From Oscillospiraceae bacterium (GTDB lineage Bacteria; Bacillota; Clostridia; Oscillospirales; SIG627): a stretch of DNA of 64,000 nucleotides. The position numbers were made by a program, and so were the translations under genes. The notes under the pieces are model-generated. The model was not told the DNA's origin, made no database searches, and saw only the letters and a program-made list of their open reading frames with translations. The stretch is taken from assembly GCA_015065085.1 (NCBI GenBank), contig SVQW01000003.1, positions 1-64,000 of the forward strand. The letters are read 5' to 3'. Shown here piece after piece: positions 34,406 through 44,070 of the stretch; positions within the stretch are counted from its first letter, which is position 1; every line of letters begins with the position of its first letter.

Positions 34406-37036
34406 ATGAGCAAAAAGTATTGTTACCTCTTCTCCGAGGGCAACGCAAAGATGCGCGAACTCCTCGGCGGTAAGGGTGCTAACCTTGCCGAAATGACCTC
34501 TCTCGGTCTGCCTGTACCTCAGGGCTTCACCATTTCTACCGAAGCCTGCACCCAGTACTACGAGGACGGCCGCAAGATCAACGATGAGATCATGGCTGAA
34601 ATCTACACCTACATTGAAAAAATGGAAGAAGTTACCGGCAAAAAGTTCGGTGACAAGGAAAATCCTCTTCTCGTTTCCGTTCGTTCCGGTGCGCGCGCTT
34701 CCATGCCCGGTATGATGGATACCATTCTTAACCTGGGTCTTAACGAAGAAGTTGTTGAGGTTATGTCCGCTAAGTCCGGCAACCCCAGATGGGCTTATGA
34801 CTGCTACAGAAGATTTATCCAGATGTACTCCGACGTTGTTATGGAAGTCGGCAAAAAGTACTTCGAAGAGCTCATCGACAAGATGAAGGAAGAAAAGGGT
34901 GTTAAGCTTGACGTTGAGCTTTCCGCCGAAGACCTCAAGGAACTTGCAAATCAGTTCAAGGCTGAATACAAGGCAAAGATTGGTTCCGACTTCCCCACCG
35001 ACCCCAAGGAACAGCTCATCGGCGCAGTTAAAGCCGTATTCCGTTCTTGGGACAACCCCCGTGCAAACGTTTACCGCCGCGATAACGACATTCCCTACAG
35101 CTGGGGTACTGCCGTTAACGTACAGATGATGGCATTCGGTAACATGGGCGAAAACTGCGGTACCGGTGTTGCATTTACCCGTGACCCCGCTACCGGTGAA
35201 AAGAAGCTTATGGGTGAGTTCCTCACCAACGCACAGGGTGAAGACGTTGTTGCAGGTGTTCGTACACCTATGCCCATTGCTGAAATGGCTAACAAATTCC
35301 CTGCTGCATTCAAGCAGTTCCAGGAAGTTTGCAAGAACCTTGAAAACCACTACCGTGACATGCAGGATATGGAGTTCACCATCGAAAACGAAAAGCTCTA
35401 TATGCTCCAGACCCGTAACGGTAAGAGAACCGCTCAGGCAGCTCTCAAAATTGCTTGTGACCTCGTTGACGAGGGCATGATCGATGAGAAGCAGGCAGTT
35501 CTCATGATAGATCCCAGAAACCTCGACACCCTTCTCCATCCCCAGTTTGATGCAAAGGCTCTTAAGGCTGCTACTCCAATCGGACAGGGTCTTGGCGCTT
35601 CTCCCGGAGCTGCATGCGGTCAGGTAGTATTCACTGCTGAAGATGCTGAAGCTTGGAAGGCAGCAGGCAAGAAGGTAGTTCTCGTTCGTCTTGAGACCTC
35701 TCCCGAAGATATCACCGGTATGAAGGCTTCTCAGGGTATCCTCACCGTTCGTGGCGGTATGACCTCTCACGCAGCAGTTGTTGCACGTGGTATGGGTACC
35801 TGCTGTGTATCCGGTTGCGGCGAAATCGTAATGGACGAAGAAAACAAGAAGTTCACTCTTGGCGGTAAGACCTATGTTGAAGGTGACATCATCTCCATCG
35901 ACGGTTCTACCGGTAAGATTTACGGCGAAGCTATTCCTACCGTTGACGCTACCATCGGTGGCGACTTCGGCAGAATCATGGCTTGGGCTGATAAATACCG
36001 CGTACTGCAGGTTCGCACCAATGCTGATACTCCTACCGACGCTAAGAAGGCTCGTGAGCTGGGCGCTGAAGGTATCGGTCTGTGCCGTACCGAGCACATG
36101 TTCTTCGAGGCTGAAAGAATTGCAGCTATCCGTGAAATGATCTGCTCCGACACCGTTGAAGGCCGCGAAGCAGCTCTGGCTAAGATTCTTCCCATGCAGC
36201 AGGGCGACTTTGAAAAGCTTTACGAAGCTCTTGAAGGATGCCCCGTTACCATCCGTTACCTCGATCCCCCGCTTCACGAATTCGTTCCTACCGATGAAAA
36301 GGATATCGAAGCTCTTGCTAAGACAACCGGAAAGACCGTTGCTCAGGTTAAGGCTATCATCGCAGGTCTCCACGAGTTCAACCCCATGATGGGTCACCGC
36401 GGATGCCGTCTGGCTGTTACCTACCCCGAAATCGCTGTTATGCAGACCCGCGCAGTAATCCGTGCGGCTATCAATGTTCAGAAGGCTCATGCTGACTGGA
36501 ACATCGTTCCCGAAATCATGATTCCTCTGGTAGGCGAAATCAAAGAGCTTGCTTATGTTAAGTCCGTTGTTGTTAAGACTGCTGATGAAGAAATCGCAGC
36601 AGCAGGTTCTTCCATGAAGTACAAGGTTGGTACCATGATCGAAATTCCTCGTGCAGCAGTTACCGCTGACGAAATTGCAAAAGAAGCAGAATTCTTCAGC
36701 TTCGGTACAAACGACCTTACCCAGATGACCTTCGGCTTCTCCCGTGACGACGCAGGTAAGTTCCTCAATGCTTACTACGACACCAAGATTTATGAGAACG
36801 ATCCCTTTGCAAAACTCGACCAGAACGGTGTTGGTAAGCTGGTTAAGATGGCTGCAACCCTCGGACGCGAAACCCGCCCCGATATCAAGCTTGGTATCTG
36901 CGGCGAGCACGGTGGCGACCCCTCCAGCGTAGAGTTCTGCCACAACATCGGTCTGACCTATGTTTCCTGCTCTCCTTTCCGTGTACCGATTGCAAGACTT
37001 TCTGCAGCTCAGGCTGCAATCAAGTCCGCGAAATAA
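34406..37036 (+). CDS. ppdK: Pyruvate, phosphate dikinase
   Basis: 876 residues, full length. N-terminal ATP-grasp domain (GGKGANLAEMTSLGLPVPQGF; SVRSGARASMPGMMDT), central phosphohistidine domain with GGMTSHAAVVARGMGTCC (phosphorylated His455), and C-terminal PEP/pyruvate barrel (GIGLCRTEHMFF, SFGTNDLTQMTFGFSRDD). It interconverts pyruvate + ATP + Pi with PEP + AMP + PPi; in anaerobes this links glycolysis with PPi metabolism. Codon use is strongly biased, suggesting high expression. Monocistronic between its own promoter and a strong terminator. Confidence 0.97.
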   Translation: MSKKYCYLFSEGNAKMRELLGGKGANLAEMTSLGLPVPQGFTISTEACTQYYEDGRKINDEIMAEIYTYIEKMEEVTGKKFGDKENPLLVSVRSGARASMPGMMDTILNLGLNEEVVEVMSAKSGNPRWAYDCYRRFIQMYSDVVMEVGKKYFEELIDKMKEEKGVKLDVELSAEDLKELANQFKAEYKAKIGSDFPTDPKEQLIGAVKAVFRSWDNPRANVYRRDNDIPYSWGTAVNVQMMAFGNMGENCGTGVAFTRDPATGEKKLMGEFLTNAQGEDVVAGVRTPMPIAEMANKFPAAFKQFQEVCKNLENHYRDMQDMEFTIENEKLYMLQTRNGKRTAQAALKIACDLVDEGMIDEKQAVLMIDPRNLDTLLHPQFDAKALKAATPIGQGLGASPGAACGQVVFTAEDAEAWKAAGKKVVLVRLETSPEDITGMKASQGILTVRGGMTSHAAVVARGMGTCCVSGCGEIVMDEENKKFTLGGKTYVEGDIISIDGSTGKIYGEAIPTVDATIGGDFGRIMAWADKYRVLQVRTNADTPTDAKKARELGAEGIGLCRTEHMFFEAERIAAIREMICSDTVEGREAALAKILPMQQGDFEKLYEALEGCPVTIRYLDPPLHEFVPTDEKDIEALAKTTGKTVAQVKAIIAGLHEFNPMMGHRGCRLAVTYPEIAVMQTRAVIRAAINVQKAHADWNIVPEIMIPLVGEIKELAYVKSVVVKTADEEIAAAGSSMKYKVGTMIEIPRAAVTADEIAKEAEFFSFGTNDLTQMTFGFSRDDAGKFLNAYYDTKIYENDPFAKLDQNGVGKLVKMAATLGRETRPDIKLGICGEHGGDPSSVEFCHNIGLTYVSCSPFRVPIARLSAAQAAIKSAK

Positions 37037-37058
37037 TCGGATTTACAAAAACGAAATC

Positions 37059-37092
37059 GACCTTGCAGAAGCAATTCTGCAAGGTCTTTTTT
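37059..37092 (+). terminator. ppdK terminator
   Basis: Perfect 12-bp stem GACCTTGCAGAA/TTCTGCAAGGTC (37059-37070 with 37075-37086) and a run of seven T. Confidence 0.92.
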
Positions 37093-37111
37093 TGGAATTA
37101 TCCGTTACCTA

Positions 37112-37140
37112 TTGACATATACTCGCGATTATGCTATACT
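37112..37140 (+). promoter_or_regulatory. Promoter of the small lipoprotein gene
   Basis: TTGACA (37112-37117), 17-bp spacer, TATACT (37135-37140) with an extended -10 TGC. Confidence 0.8.
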
Positions 37141-37174
37141 TTGCTCACAATAAAAACTGTTACGGGGAATCAAA

Positions 37175-37381
37175 ATGAAAAAACTGATATACTTATTTGT
37201 AACTATGTGCATTTTACTTACCATCACGGGATGTGCAAAAACAAAAACGTTGCATTGCGACTACTGCAATAAGGATGTCAAAGTCAAAGAAAGCTCCAAC
37301 ATGGAAGAAAACTGGATTATTTATTGTTCCGAGTGCAACAATGAATTGTTCGGGGACCATCCGCTTTTGGGGAACAACTGA
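37175..37381 (+). CDS. Small zinc-ribbon lipoprotein
   Basis: 68 residues. Lipoprotein signal peptide with lipobox TITGC (lipidated Cys20), then two CxxC knuckles, C28-DY-C31 and C51-SE-C54, which would hold one zinc ion. No known family recognised. Its own strong promoter and a terminator make it a stand-alone unit. A partly matching, degenerate sequence lies 1.2 kb downstream (38495-38513). Confidence 0.8.
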   Translation: MKKLIYLFVTMCILLTITGCAKTKTLHCDYCNKDVKVKESSNMEENWIIYCSECNNELFGDHPLLGNN

Positions 37382-37410
37382 AAAATCATAACTATTTGAA
37401 ACGTCTTATT

Positions 37411-37452
37411 AAAAAGTAACCCTGCGGAAGAAACTCCGCAGGGTTACTTTTT
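37411..37452. terminator. Bidirectional terminator after the lipoprotein gene
   Basis: 18-bp perfect stem (37411-37428 with 37435-37452), loop AGAAAC, with A- and T-runs. Confidence 0.92.
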
Positions 37453-37527
37453 GATATTTTCGGCATCTGTTTTGCTCATCCCCCCGAAAGTATCATCATC
37501 GGGGTTAACCAAGAATTTTTTATATTT

Positions 37528-38406
37528 TCACTGCAGTAATCCGTTTACAATGTCATGTGTCATTTTGCTGACAAGGCGGCAGAAGTTTTCAAAAATGCTT
37601 TCCGAAAATTTATCGGGAAAATTCAATTCCAGCGAAAAAACGCCGTCAAAGTTTATTTCTTTCAAAGCGGCCATAACATCCGTCCAATCAGTCATACCAA
37701 GTCCCGGGAAAATATGCTGATCGGCACCACCATAGTTATCATGTATATGAAGCACCTTTATTGCGTCACCGCATTTTCTTATTTCATCGCCAACCTTCAT
37801 AAAGCGTGAAAATGCCGTGACATGTCCCGTATCAAAGCACATTTTGACGTTTTCTCTGTCAACCGCCTTTACCACTTCCAGAATCTCCTCCGGAGTACTG
37901 ATTGAAAATCCGAGACAGGGCATATTTTCAAGGCAAAGTGTAACACCGTGCTCTTTTGCATAATCACTTAAGCTTCTCAGGTATTCCACGTTTTTGTTAA
38001 AGTTATCCTCCGCCATAGGCTTACCTCTGCCCTCCCAGCCGTTCGGCATAAACGGATGGACTACCAAGAATTCACACCCGAGTATAGGGCAGGACTCAAT
38101 TGAAACTTTTATATCATTTATAATACCTACTCTTTCCTCTTCACTGAGCGGTCGGCTCAACGAAAGGCAAGGAGCATGTGCCTGATGTATATAAAGTTCC
38201 GCTTCTTCCACCAGTGCCTTTTCATGCAGGAGAAACTTTTTTCTTGTTTCTGCATCAGACTTGTAAAACGAGGTGTAAAATTTGCCGGGAATGCCGAAGT
38301 CCACAGCGGAGAAACCGAATTCCCTCATTTTCTTAAAACTGTTTTCACCCCAGTATTTCGCAAAACCGGAATCACCAAAGCTGTTACATGCAAGACCTAA
38401 AAGCAT
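37528..38406 (-). CDS. Sugar phosphate isomerase/epimerase family protein
   Basis: 292-residue TIM barrel of the xylose-isomerase-like/AP-endonuclease-2 superfamily. Metal-site residues are visible in VTLCLENMPC (Glu), KMCFDTGHVTAF (Asp, His), VLHIHDNYGGADQHIFPG (His, Asp) and FSLELNF (Glu). Such enzymes act on sugars, inositols or hydroxypyruvate; specificity cannot be told. Single gene, convergent with the lipoprotein gene; no clear operon partner. Confidence 0.88.
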   Translation of the reverse strand: MLLGLACNSFGDSGFAKYWGENSFKKMREFGFSAVDFGIPGKFYTSFYKSDAETRKKFLLHEKALVEEAELYIHQAHAPCLSLSRPLSEEERVGIINDIKVSIESCPILGCEFLVVHPFMPNGWEGRGKPMAEDNFNKNVEYLRSLSDYAKEHGVTLCLENMPCLGFSISTPEEILEVVKAVDRENVKMCFDTGHVTAFSRFMKVGDEIRKCGDAIKVLHIHDNYGGADQHIFPGLGMTDWTDVMAALKEINFDGVFSLELNFPDKFSESIFENFCRLVSKMTHDIVNGLLQ

Positions 38407-38709
38407 ACTAACACATCCTTTTTATTGTAAGTATCAGCTTGCATTAATTATATCACCATTTTCCTGTTTTAGCAATAGTAAACGCAAGAATAAAGTTGCA
38501 TTGCGATTACTGCGTCCGGATAAATGGCAAAAAAACAGTAGTTTATGCAATATATCTGTTAATATACAGTTATATTTCACGCTGTATTTCAAAAATTATG
38601 ACAAAATCTTAATTTTTTTATGTATTTTCATCTAAACTATTTACTTTTCTAAATAGCTGTGATAGAATTACATCGTAATTAAATATACACTATTTTGGAG
38701 GTAACACTC
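38407..38709. other. Intergenic region with degenerate zinc-ribbon remnant
   Basis: About 300 A+T-rich bases between divergent genes. At 38495-38513 the sequence GTTGCATTGCGATTACTGC matches 37249-37267 in the lipoprotein gene at 18 of 19 bases and would encode the same LHCDYC peptide, but no start codon, signal peptide or second CxxC follows. Probably a decayed partial copy. No clear promoter for the GH2 gene was identified (a weak TTACTT-N16-TAGAAT at 38641-38668). Confidence 0.5.
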
Positions 38710-40416
38710 ATGGGCAGACTTTTTGATGAGCATATAAAGCGATACGTCGCAAGCCTTGACGGCACATGGAAATTCCGCACAGATCCCGAAAAGATCGGTG
38801 AGCAGGAAAAATGGTTTAACGGTATTCCCGGCGCTATCAACGTAACTGTTCCGTCCGTATGGGCTATGTATAAAGACACTCCATTTTACGAGGGCGCGGC
38901 ATGGTATCAGAAGGATTTTTATACAGATGGCGGATGCTTAAGGTTTTGCTTTGGCGCCGTAATGACCGAGGCGGATGTGTGGCTGGACGGTGTTTATCTC
39001 GGAAACCATTACTGCGGATTTACTCAATTTGATTTTATTGTACCAGAAGTTGCCGCAGGTAGGCATGTGCTCGTTGTGCGCGTCGACAACTCCTTTGACC
39101 AATATTCTATCCCCCAGAACCGAGTAGACTGGTTCCATCACGGCGGTATTACGCGCAGTGTGACAGTGGAAACTCTCAAGGGAGTTTGTATTCTCAATAA
39201 CCGCCTTGAGTACGAAATTGACGATGCTCTCAAAAACGTAACAGGAAAATTCGTACTGGAGCTTTACAACGCAGGCGGAAAAGAAAACACCACTGTCAAG
39301 GCTATGTTGGATGATGTAACCGTATGCGAACTGGATGTCACTGTAAAAGCGGGAGATACCGTTACCGTCACAACACCTGAGTTTACCCTCGAAAACGTAC
39401 GTCTGTGGAACATTTTGGCTCCCGAGCTTTACAATATTTCTCTTTCCACCGACACCGACGACCTTATGGACAGAGTAGGCTTCCGCAAGCTTGTTGTTGC
39501 AGATGCAAAAGTGTTTATCAACGGCAAAGAGGCTCAGTTCCGCGGTGTAAACCGCCATGAGGACCATCCCGAATTCGGCTTTGCTTTCCCGATTGGTCTC
39601 ATGCAGAGAGATATAGACCTTATAACCGATATGGGCTGTAATGCAATACGCGGCTCCCACTACCCCAACGCTCAGGAATTCATCGATTTGCTCGACGAAA
39701 ACGGCGTAATGTTCTGGAGCGAAATCCCCATCTGGGGATGCGGATTCTCGGCAGAAACACTTGCCGATCCCATTATAATTGAACGCGGTCTGAATATGCA
39801 CCGTGAGGCAGTAAAATACTACTACAACCACCCCTGCATCACCATGTGGGGTCTGCATAACGAGATACTTCTCAACACTAAAGAAGGTCATGCTATCTCT
39901 AAGGTATACTATGATTTTCTCAAAGCAAACGGCGGAAACCGTGCTATTGTTTATGCCTGCAACATGCCTATGGAAGACATTTGCTTTGAGTTCTGCGACA
40001 TTATGTGCCCCAATGTTTATTACGGCTGGTACACCAACTCATTAGATGACTGGGCACCTTTCCTGGAAAAATTTCTCCAACGCAGACACGATTTGGGATA
40101 CGACCACAAGCCTATAATATTCAGCGAATTCGGTGGCGCGGCACTGTACGGCTGTCATGACAATTCTGACGTATGGTGGAGCGAAGAATTCCAGGCAAAA
40201 ATGCTCACTCACGTACTCAACACACTGTACAGCACTCCCGGCATCATAGGCTCCTATGTGTGGGAATTCTGCGACAGCAGAACATATTACCGTCTGAACA
40301 TCAACCGTGCAAGAGGATACAACAACAAGGGTATTATGAGCGAATACCGCAAGCCCAAGCTGGCATATCACGCCGTCGGCGAAATCTACCGCAAGCTTGC
40401 AGAAAATAATAAGTAA
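38710..40416 (+). CDS. Glycoside hydrolase family 2 (beta-glucuronidase/galactosidase-like)
   Basis: 568 residues with the GH2 layout: sugar-binding jelly roll (SLDGTWKFRTDP, GAAWYQKDFY), immunoglobulin-like middle domain, and TIM barrel (FRGVNRHEDHPEFG, CNAIRGSHYPNA). Catalytic acid/base Glu385 in MWGLHNE and nucleophile Glu473 in IIFSEFGG. No signal peptide, so cytoplasmic, acting on imported oligosaccharides. Short size and RGSHYP fit beta-glucuronidase-like members; substrate not certain. ATG at 38710 lies 8 nt after GGAGG. Monocistronic, with its own terminator. Confidence 0.93.
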   Translation: MGRLFDEHIKRYVASLDGTWKFRTDPEKIGEQEKWFNGIPGAINVTVPSVWAMYKDTPFYEGAAWYQKDFYTDGGCLRFCFGAVMTEADVWLDGVYLGNHYCGFTQFDFIVPEVAAGRHVLVVRVDNSFDQYSIPQNRVDWFHHGGITRSVTVETLKGVCILNNRLEYEIDDALKNVTGKFVLELYNAGGKENTTVKAMLDDVTVCELDVTVKAGDTVTVTTPEFTLENVRLWNILAPELYNISLSTDTDDLMDRVGFRKLVVADAKVFINGKEAQFRGVNRHEDHPEFGFAFPIGLMQRDIDLITDMGCNAIRGSHYPNAQEFIDLLDENGVMFWSEIPIWGCGFSAETLADPIIIERGLNMHREAVKYYYNHPCITMWGLHNEILLNTKEGHAISKVYYDFLKANGGNRAIVYACNMPMEDICFEFCDIMCPNVYYGWYTNSLDDWAPFLEKFLQRRHDLGYDHKPIIFSEFGGAALYGCHDNSDVWWSEEFQAKMLTHVLNTLYSTPGIIGSYVWEFCDSRTYYRLNINRARGYNNKGIMSEYRKPKLAYHAVGEIYRKLAENNK

Positions 40417-40422
40417 TTTTCT

Positions 40423-40459
40423 ACACATGCCGTAAAACAACTACGGCATGTGTTATTTT
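40423..40459 (+). terminator. Terminator of the GH2 gene
   Basis: 12-bp perfect stem ACACATGCCGTA/TACGGCATGTGT (40423-40434 with 40442-40453), then TATTTTTTAT. Confidence 0.85.
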
Positions 40460-40493
40460 TTATGGCGTATTTTGTTAGTATTTTGTGAAAATG

Positions 40494-40522
40494 TTGACTT
40501 TGGTAACAATATGTAGTATCAT
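40494..40522 (+). promoter_or_regulatory. MATE gene promoter
   Basis: TTGACT (40494-40499), 17-bp spacer, TATCAT (40517-40522). Transcription would start near 40529, so the ATG at 40532 would be almost leaderless, which supports GTG 40556 as the start. Confidence 0.65.
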
Positions 40523-40555
40523 ATCTCTATAATGTTAAACCAGGGCGGTGATTTT

Positions 40556-41932
40556 GTGGAGCTTGTGAAAAAATTCGGTGCAAAAAAAGATGTGGACATG
40601 ACCGAGGGCAGTATTGTAAAGCATCTTGTTTCCTTCGCGTTTCCGCTTCTCATAGGCAACCTTTTTCAACAGCTTTACAACACGGTGGACACCTGGGTTG
40701 TGGGCAACTATGTCAGCAACGAAGCATTTTCGGCAGTCGGATCGGTAACACCCATTATCAATCTGCTCATCGGCTTTTTCATGGGTCTTTCAACGGGTGC
40801 AAGTGTTGTTATTTCACAATACTACGGTGCCAAAAAGCTTGACAAGGTGCAGGACACGGTTCATACCGCAATTACCGTGACATTAATACTGGGAGTTGTT
40901 TTCACGGCAGTAGGTATCGGCATGGTGCCGTTTATGCTGAGACTGATGAAAACCCCGCCGGAGGTTGTACCGGAAGCTGCAACATATCTTGTTATTTATT
41001 TTGCAGGCATTATGGGGCTTATGGTATACAATATCGGCTCGGGAATACTGCGTGCCATCGGCGACTCCACACGACCGTTCTATTTTCTGGTGGTATCCGC
41101 GCTTACCAACATCGTGCTTGACCTTGTATTTGTTCTTGTGTTCGGAATGGGGGTAGAGGGTGTCGCATACGCAACGATCATTTCGCAGACACTATCTGCC
41201 ATATTGGTTCTGATCGTGATGATGCGTTCCGATACCTGCATAAAGCTGGATTTGCGCCGTCTCAAAATTCACGGCGACATGCTTCTTAAAATAGTAAAGA
41301 TAGGAATACCGGCGGCACTTCAGATGGCGATAACATCTTTTTCAAACGTATTTGTCCAATCGTACATGAACTATTTCGGTGCTGATGCCATGTCGGGATG
41401 GACGGCGTACACCAAAATCGACCATTTTCTGCTTTTGCCAATGCAATCGTTAGCGCTTGCCGTAACTACATTTGTGGGACAGAATTTGGGTGTCGGTCAG
41501 GATAAAAGGGCACGCAAAGGAGCCAATACCGCGTTGGGTATTGCACTTTTCATATCTATAACAATTTCCGTACCCATAGTCATTTTTGCGCCTTATCTGG
41601 TTGCCTTTTTTAACAGCAAGCCGGAGGTAGTGGCATACGGAACAACGCTTATCCATTTTATTACGCCCATCCACGCGGTAAGCTGTATAAACCAGATTTA
41701 CAGCGGTGCGCTCAGAGGTGCAGGCAACAGCCGTGCGCCAATGATAGTAATGCTGTTATCCTTTGTTCTGTTCCGCCAGATATATCTTTATACCATGTCA
41801 AATTTTATTTCAAACACCTTTGTCCCCATTGCCATGGGATATCCGGCAGGCTGGACAGTTTGCAGTATACTGATGTTTATATACTACAAGCACACAAAGC
41901 TTTCAGATACACGTGTGGTAGAGGAAAAGTAA
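40556..41932 (+). CDS. MATE-family multidrug/metabolite exporter
   Basis: 458-residue, twelve-helix transporter. MATE features: SFAFPLLIGNLFQQLYNTVDTWVVG, the paired PLLIGNL/GIPAALQMAITSF repeats of the two halves, and ALRGAGNSRAPM. DinF/NorM-like Na+ or H+ antiporters. The start is GTG 40556 with GGGCGGTGA upstream; an ATG at 40532 lacks a ribosome-binding site. Substrate unknown. Single gene with promoter and terminator. Confidence 0.93.
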   Translation: MELVKKFGAKKDVDMTEGSIVKHLVSFAFPLLIGNLFQQLYNTVDTWVVGNYVSNEAFSAVGSVTPIINLLIGFFMGLSTGASVVISQYYGAKKLDKVQDTVHTAITVTLILGVVFTAVGIGMVPFMLRLMKTPPEVVPEAATYLVIYFAGIMGLMVYNIGSGILRAIGDSTRPFYFLVVSALTNIVLDLVFVLVFGMGVEGVAYATIISQTLSAILVLIVMMRSDTCIKLDLRRLKIHGDMLLKIVKIGIPAALQMAITSFSNVFVQSYMNYFGADAMSGWTAYTKIDHFLLLPMQSLALAVTTFVGQNLGVGQDKRARKGANTALGIALFISITISVPIVIFAPYLVAFFNSKPEVVAYGTTLIHFITPIHAVSCINQIYSGALRGAGNSRAPMIVMLLSFVLFRQIYLYTMSNFISNTFVPIAMGYPAGWTVCSILMFIYYKHTKLSDTRVVEEK

Positions 41933-41940
41933 AGAACAAT

Positions 41941-41980
41941 AAAAACGGAAATACTTTAACATAAAGTATTTCCGTTTTTT
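41941..41980 (+). terminator. Terminator of the MATE gene
   Basis: 17-bp perfect stem (41941-41957 with 41963-41979) with A- and T-runs. Confidence 0.9.
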
Positions 41981-42050
41981 GTTATTGTACTGTTGAGTTC
42001 CCTTTTTCCAAAAACAATTTATCTGAATAAAACTCACATTCAAAATTTTG

Positions 42051-43772
42051 TTATTTACTTGGTCCAAGTGTTATGGCAGGATTTGCAAGATGCTGAAGAA
42101 TTTTGATAAGGTCCGAAACATTGAGCGAACCATCACAATTAACATCCGCAACGAATTTCTGCGACTCGGTAAGGGTGATTGCACTGCTTGCCAATGCCTG
42201 CGCAACGAAAATTGCATCGGAAACATTCACATTTCCGTCTTCATTTACATCACCGTATTTAAACACACTGACCTGGTCATTGTCGCCGGACGCGGCAAGT
42301 AAAGTATATGAAATGATATTTCCGTCATCGTCTTTTGTGGCTTGTATAACTCCGGAATCAATCGCAGCACATCTTATTGACGGCAAAGTATCCCCGGTAT
42401 AACGCCGAACCGATTCATAATATCCCATATCATTGTAAGATATTCCGAAAAGTTCAGAATTTGAATCAAAAATCACTTTGTATGTTTTGGCATCCTTTGT
42501 CACCTTGTATGTTTTTTCAGTCCCATCGTACCACAATTCTCCGCCGGATACATCTATTTCATATCCTTCGCCGGTAACAGGGTCATAAGGGTCGTAGCAC
42601 TTTATGCCGGGTAATAATATGTATTTTCCGTCAACACTGTCCGTTAAGGTTGCAACACTATACGAAAAACTGTCCCAAGCATCTCCCTCTCCATAATTTT
42701 CATACGTTTGGAGAAATCCCGCTTTTCCTTTATAGAATGCCAACACCTTATTTTGAACTGCCACAGAGCCGTCCTCGGGATTTACACTGACTTCGGGATC
42801 GGTTGCCATGACCATAAATGCATAATCATATCTTTTTTGAATTCTTGTCCATTTTGCAGATAAAGTGTGATTTGTTCTTTCTTCGACAACAGTGGTGCTT
42901 TGTACAAGCTCTCCGTCGGAATCATACCATCCGTCAAAGCGGTACCATGGTCTTACGGGTGTAGGAAGCGTTCCGTATTCAGAGCCGTATATGACCGTTT
43001 TGTACTTTGAATCAACAGTTCCGCCGTTTGAATCAAAGTAAACTAAAGCTTTTGTATTTTGCGAGCTTATGATTACATTATCATTTCCAGTGGACATCAC
43101 CTGCAAAGTATATGAAACAATATTTCCGTCATTGTCTTTGGATGCGCGGATAATACCGGCATCAATTGCAGTGCTTTCGATCAACGGCAAAGTATCCTCG
43201 GTATAACGTAAAACCTTTTCATAGAATTCCAAGTCATCATAGAACACCGCGAAAAACTCCGTATCTGCATCAAGACCCACTTTGTAGGTTTGGTTGTTTT
43301 TTGTCACTTTATACGTTTTCTCGTCTGAATCGTACCATAATTCTCCGCCGGATACATCTATTTCATATCCTTCACCGGTAGCAGGGTCATAAGGAGCATA
43401 ACATTTTACACCGGGTGATAATACATATTCCCCATCAATTATGTCTGTCAAAGTTACGACATTATACAAAAAGCTGTTCCAATCATTTCTATCGGTATAA
43501 TCTTCATACGTTGAGAGTATTTCTACCTTTCCATCATAAAAAGCAATCAACTTACTATGAACTTCTACAAAACCATCATCGGGATTTACAATAATTTCAG
43601 ATTCGCCCTCTCCAATTATAAATGCATATTGGTATTCCGACAAGGCCGTTGATGCTGTATTAAGGCGTCCGACAGCACCGGAAGCAACGTCCTGTGCCGA
43701 TGCATTAAATATTCCCGAAACAAGAACGCCAAAAATGATTAGTATGAGTGTTAATAAAATTTTGTTTTTCAT
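42051..43772 (-). CDS. Secreted dockerin protein with InlB-type repeat
   Basis: 573 residues. Signal peptide ([21 protein letters not shown]). Two long repeats of about 190 residues (about 45-230 and 315-500) share YAFxxxxxxxEVxVNPEDG, TYxxYxDxxDWxSFxYxVxTLTD and [14 protein letters not shown]; an InlB/Listeria-Bacteroides repeat lies between ([14 protein letters not shown] to TLSAKW). The C-terminus is a type I dockerin: two calcium loops [17 protein letters not shown] and [17 protein letters not shown]. The dockerin would dock it onto a cohesin scaffold, as in cellulosome- or amylosome-like complexes. Start ATG 43772 after AAGGAG. No cohesin is in the window. Confidence 0.9.
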   Translation of the reverse strand: MKNKILLTLILIIFGVLVSGIFNASAQDVASGAVGRLNTASTALSEYQYAFIIGEGESEIIVNPDDGFVEVHSKLIAFYDGKVEILSTYEDYTDRNDWNSFLYNVVTLTDIIDGEYVLSPGVKCYAPYDPATGEGYEIDVSGGELWYDSDEKTYKVTKNNQTYKVGLDADTEFFAVFYDDLEFYEKVLRYTEDTLPLIESTAIDAGIIRASKDNDGNIVSYTLQVMSTGNDNVIISSQNTKALVYFDSNGGTVDSKYKTVIYGSEYGTLPTPVRPWYRFDGWYDSDGELVQSTTVVEERTNHTLSAKWTRIQKRYDYAFMVMATDPEVSVNPEDGSVAVQNKVLAFYKGKAGFLQTYENYGEGDAWDSFSYSVATLTDSVDGKYILLPGIKCYDPYDPVTGEGYEIDVSGGELWYDGTEKTYKVTKDAKTYKVIFDSNSELFGISYNDMGYYESVRRYTGDTLPSIRCAAIDSGVIQATKDDDGNIISYTLLAASGDNDQVSVFKYGDVNEDGNVNVSDAIFVAQALASSAITLTESQKFVADVNCDGSLNVSDLIKILQHLANPAITLGPSK

Positions 43773-43957
43773 TTTAAACTCCTTCGCGAATAAAAAGTGC
43801 ACAACCCTTATTTCAGAGTTATGCACCGAAAAACGCACGACTCCGATTAGTTGCTACACAAATCATCACCACACCACAAGAATGCAGAAAAGAGTATGCG
43901 CTTTTACCAAAAGTAAAAACACATCCTTGCAGAAAGGTGATATTTGATTCGTGTAGC
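43773..43957 (-). ncRNA. Structured 5' leader of the dockerin gene, candidate cis-regulatory RNA
   Basis: The predicted RNA 5' end, GCTACACGAATCA (plus 43945-43957), pairs with TGATTTGTGTAGC about 92 nt downstream (plus 43853-43865), extended by ATCACC/GGTGAT. The enclosed part holds a 12-bp hairpin (ATGTGTTTTTAC with GGTAAAAGCGCAT). After it comes a terminator-like hairpin GTGCATAAC.../...GTTGTGCAC followed by TTTTTA, just before the Shine-Dalgarno. This is the layout of a riboswitch (closing stem plus expression platform), but I recognise no known class. Confidence 0.5.
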
Positions 43958-43963
43958 ACCTAT

Positions 43964-43992
43964 ATTATAGCACTGTTTTCATAAAATGTCAA
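43964..43992 (-). promoter_or_regulatory. Perfect promoter of the dockerin gene
   Basis: Minus strand: TTGACA (43987-43992), 17-bp spacer, TATAAT (43964-43969); transcription should start near 43957. Confidence 0.85.
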
Positions 43993-44036
43993 CACTAAAG
44001 CTTTTCGCATGACGGCAGTTTTACATATTTAAAACA

Positions 44037-44070
44037 AAAGCCCTGAAACCGTACAGTTTCAAGGCTTTTT
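44037..44070 (-). terminator. Terminator downstream of tRNA-Val
   Basis: Stem AAAAGCC-TGAAAC with GTTTCA-GGCTTTT (one mismatch), loop of about six bases, and on the minus strand TTTTGTTTT. It ends the tRNA transcript about 85 nt after the tRNA. Confidence 0.75.

Noticed and set aside
34391..36943. Very long open frame (850 codons) antisense to ppdK
   Set aside because: It mirrors a highly codon-biased gene; its translation has no recognisable domain, and ppdK on the other strand has all family motifs.
38938..39891. 317-codon open frame antisense to the GH2 gene
   Set aside because: No ribosome-binding site or domain; GH2 catalytic motifs are on the plus strand.
42421..43560. Repeated DNA segments within the dockerin gene, considered as a repeat array
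   Set aside because: They are the coding of the two long protein repeats (matching stretches near 42542 and 43343), not a separate DNA element; no CRISPR-like spacing.
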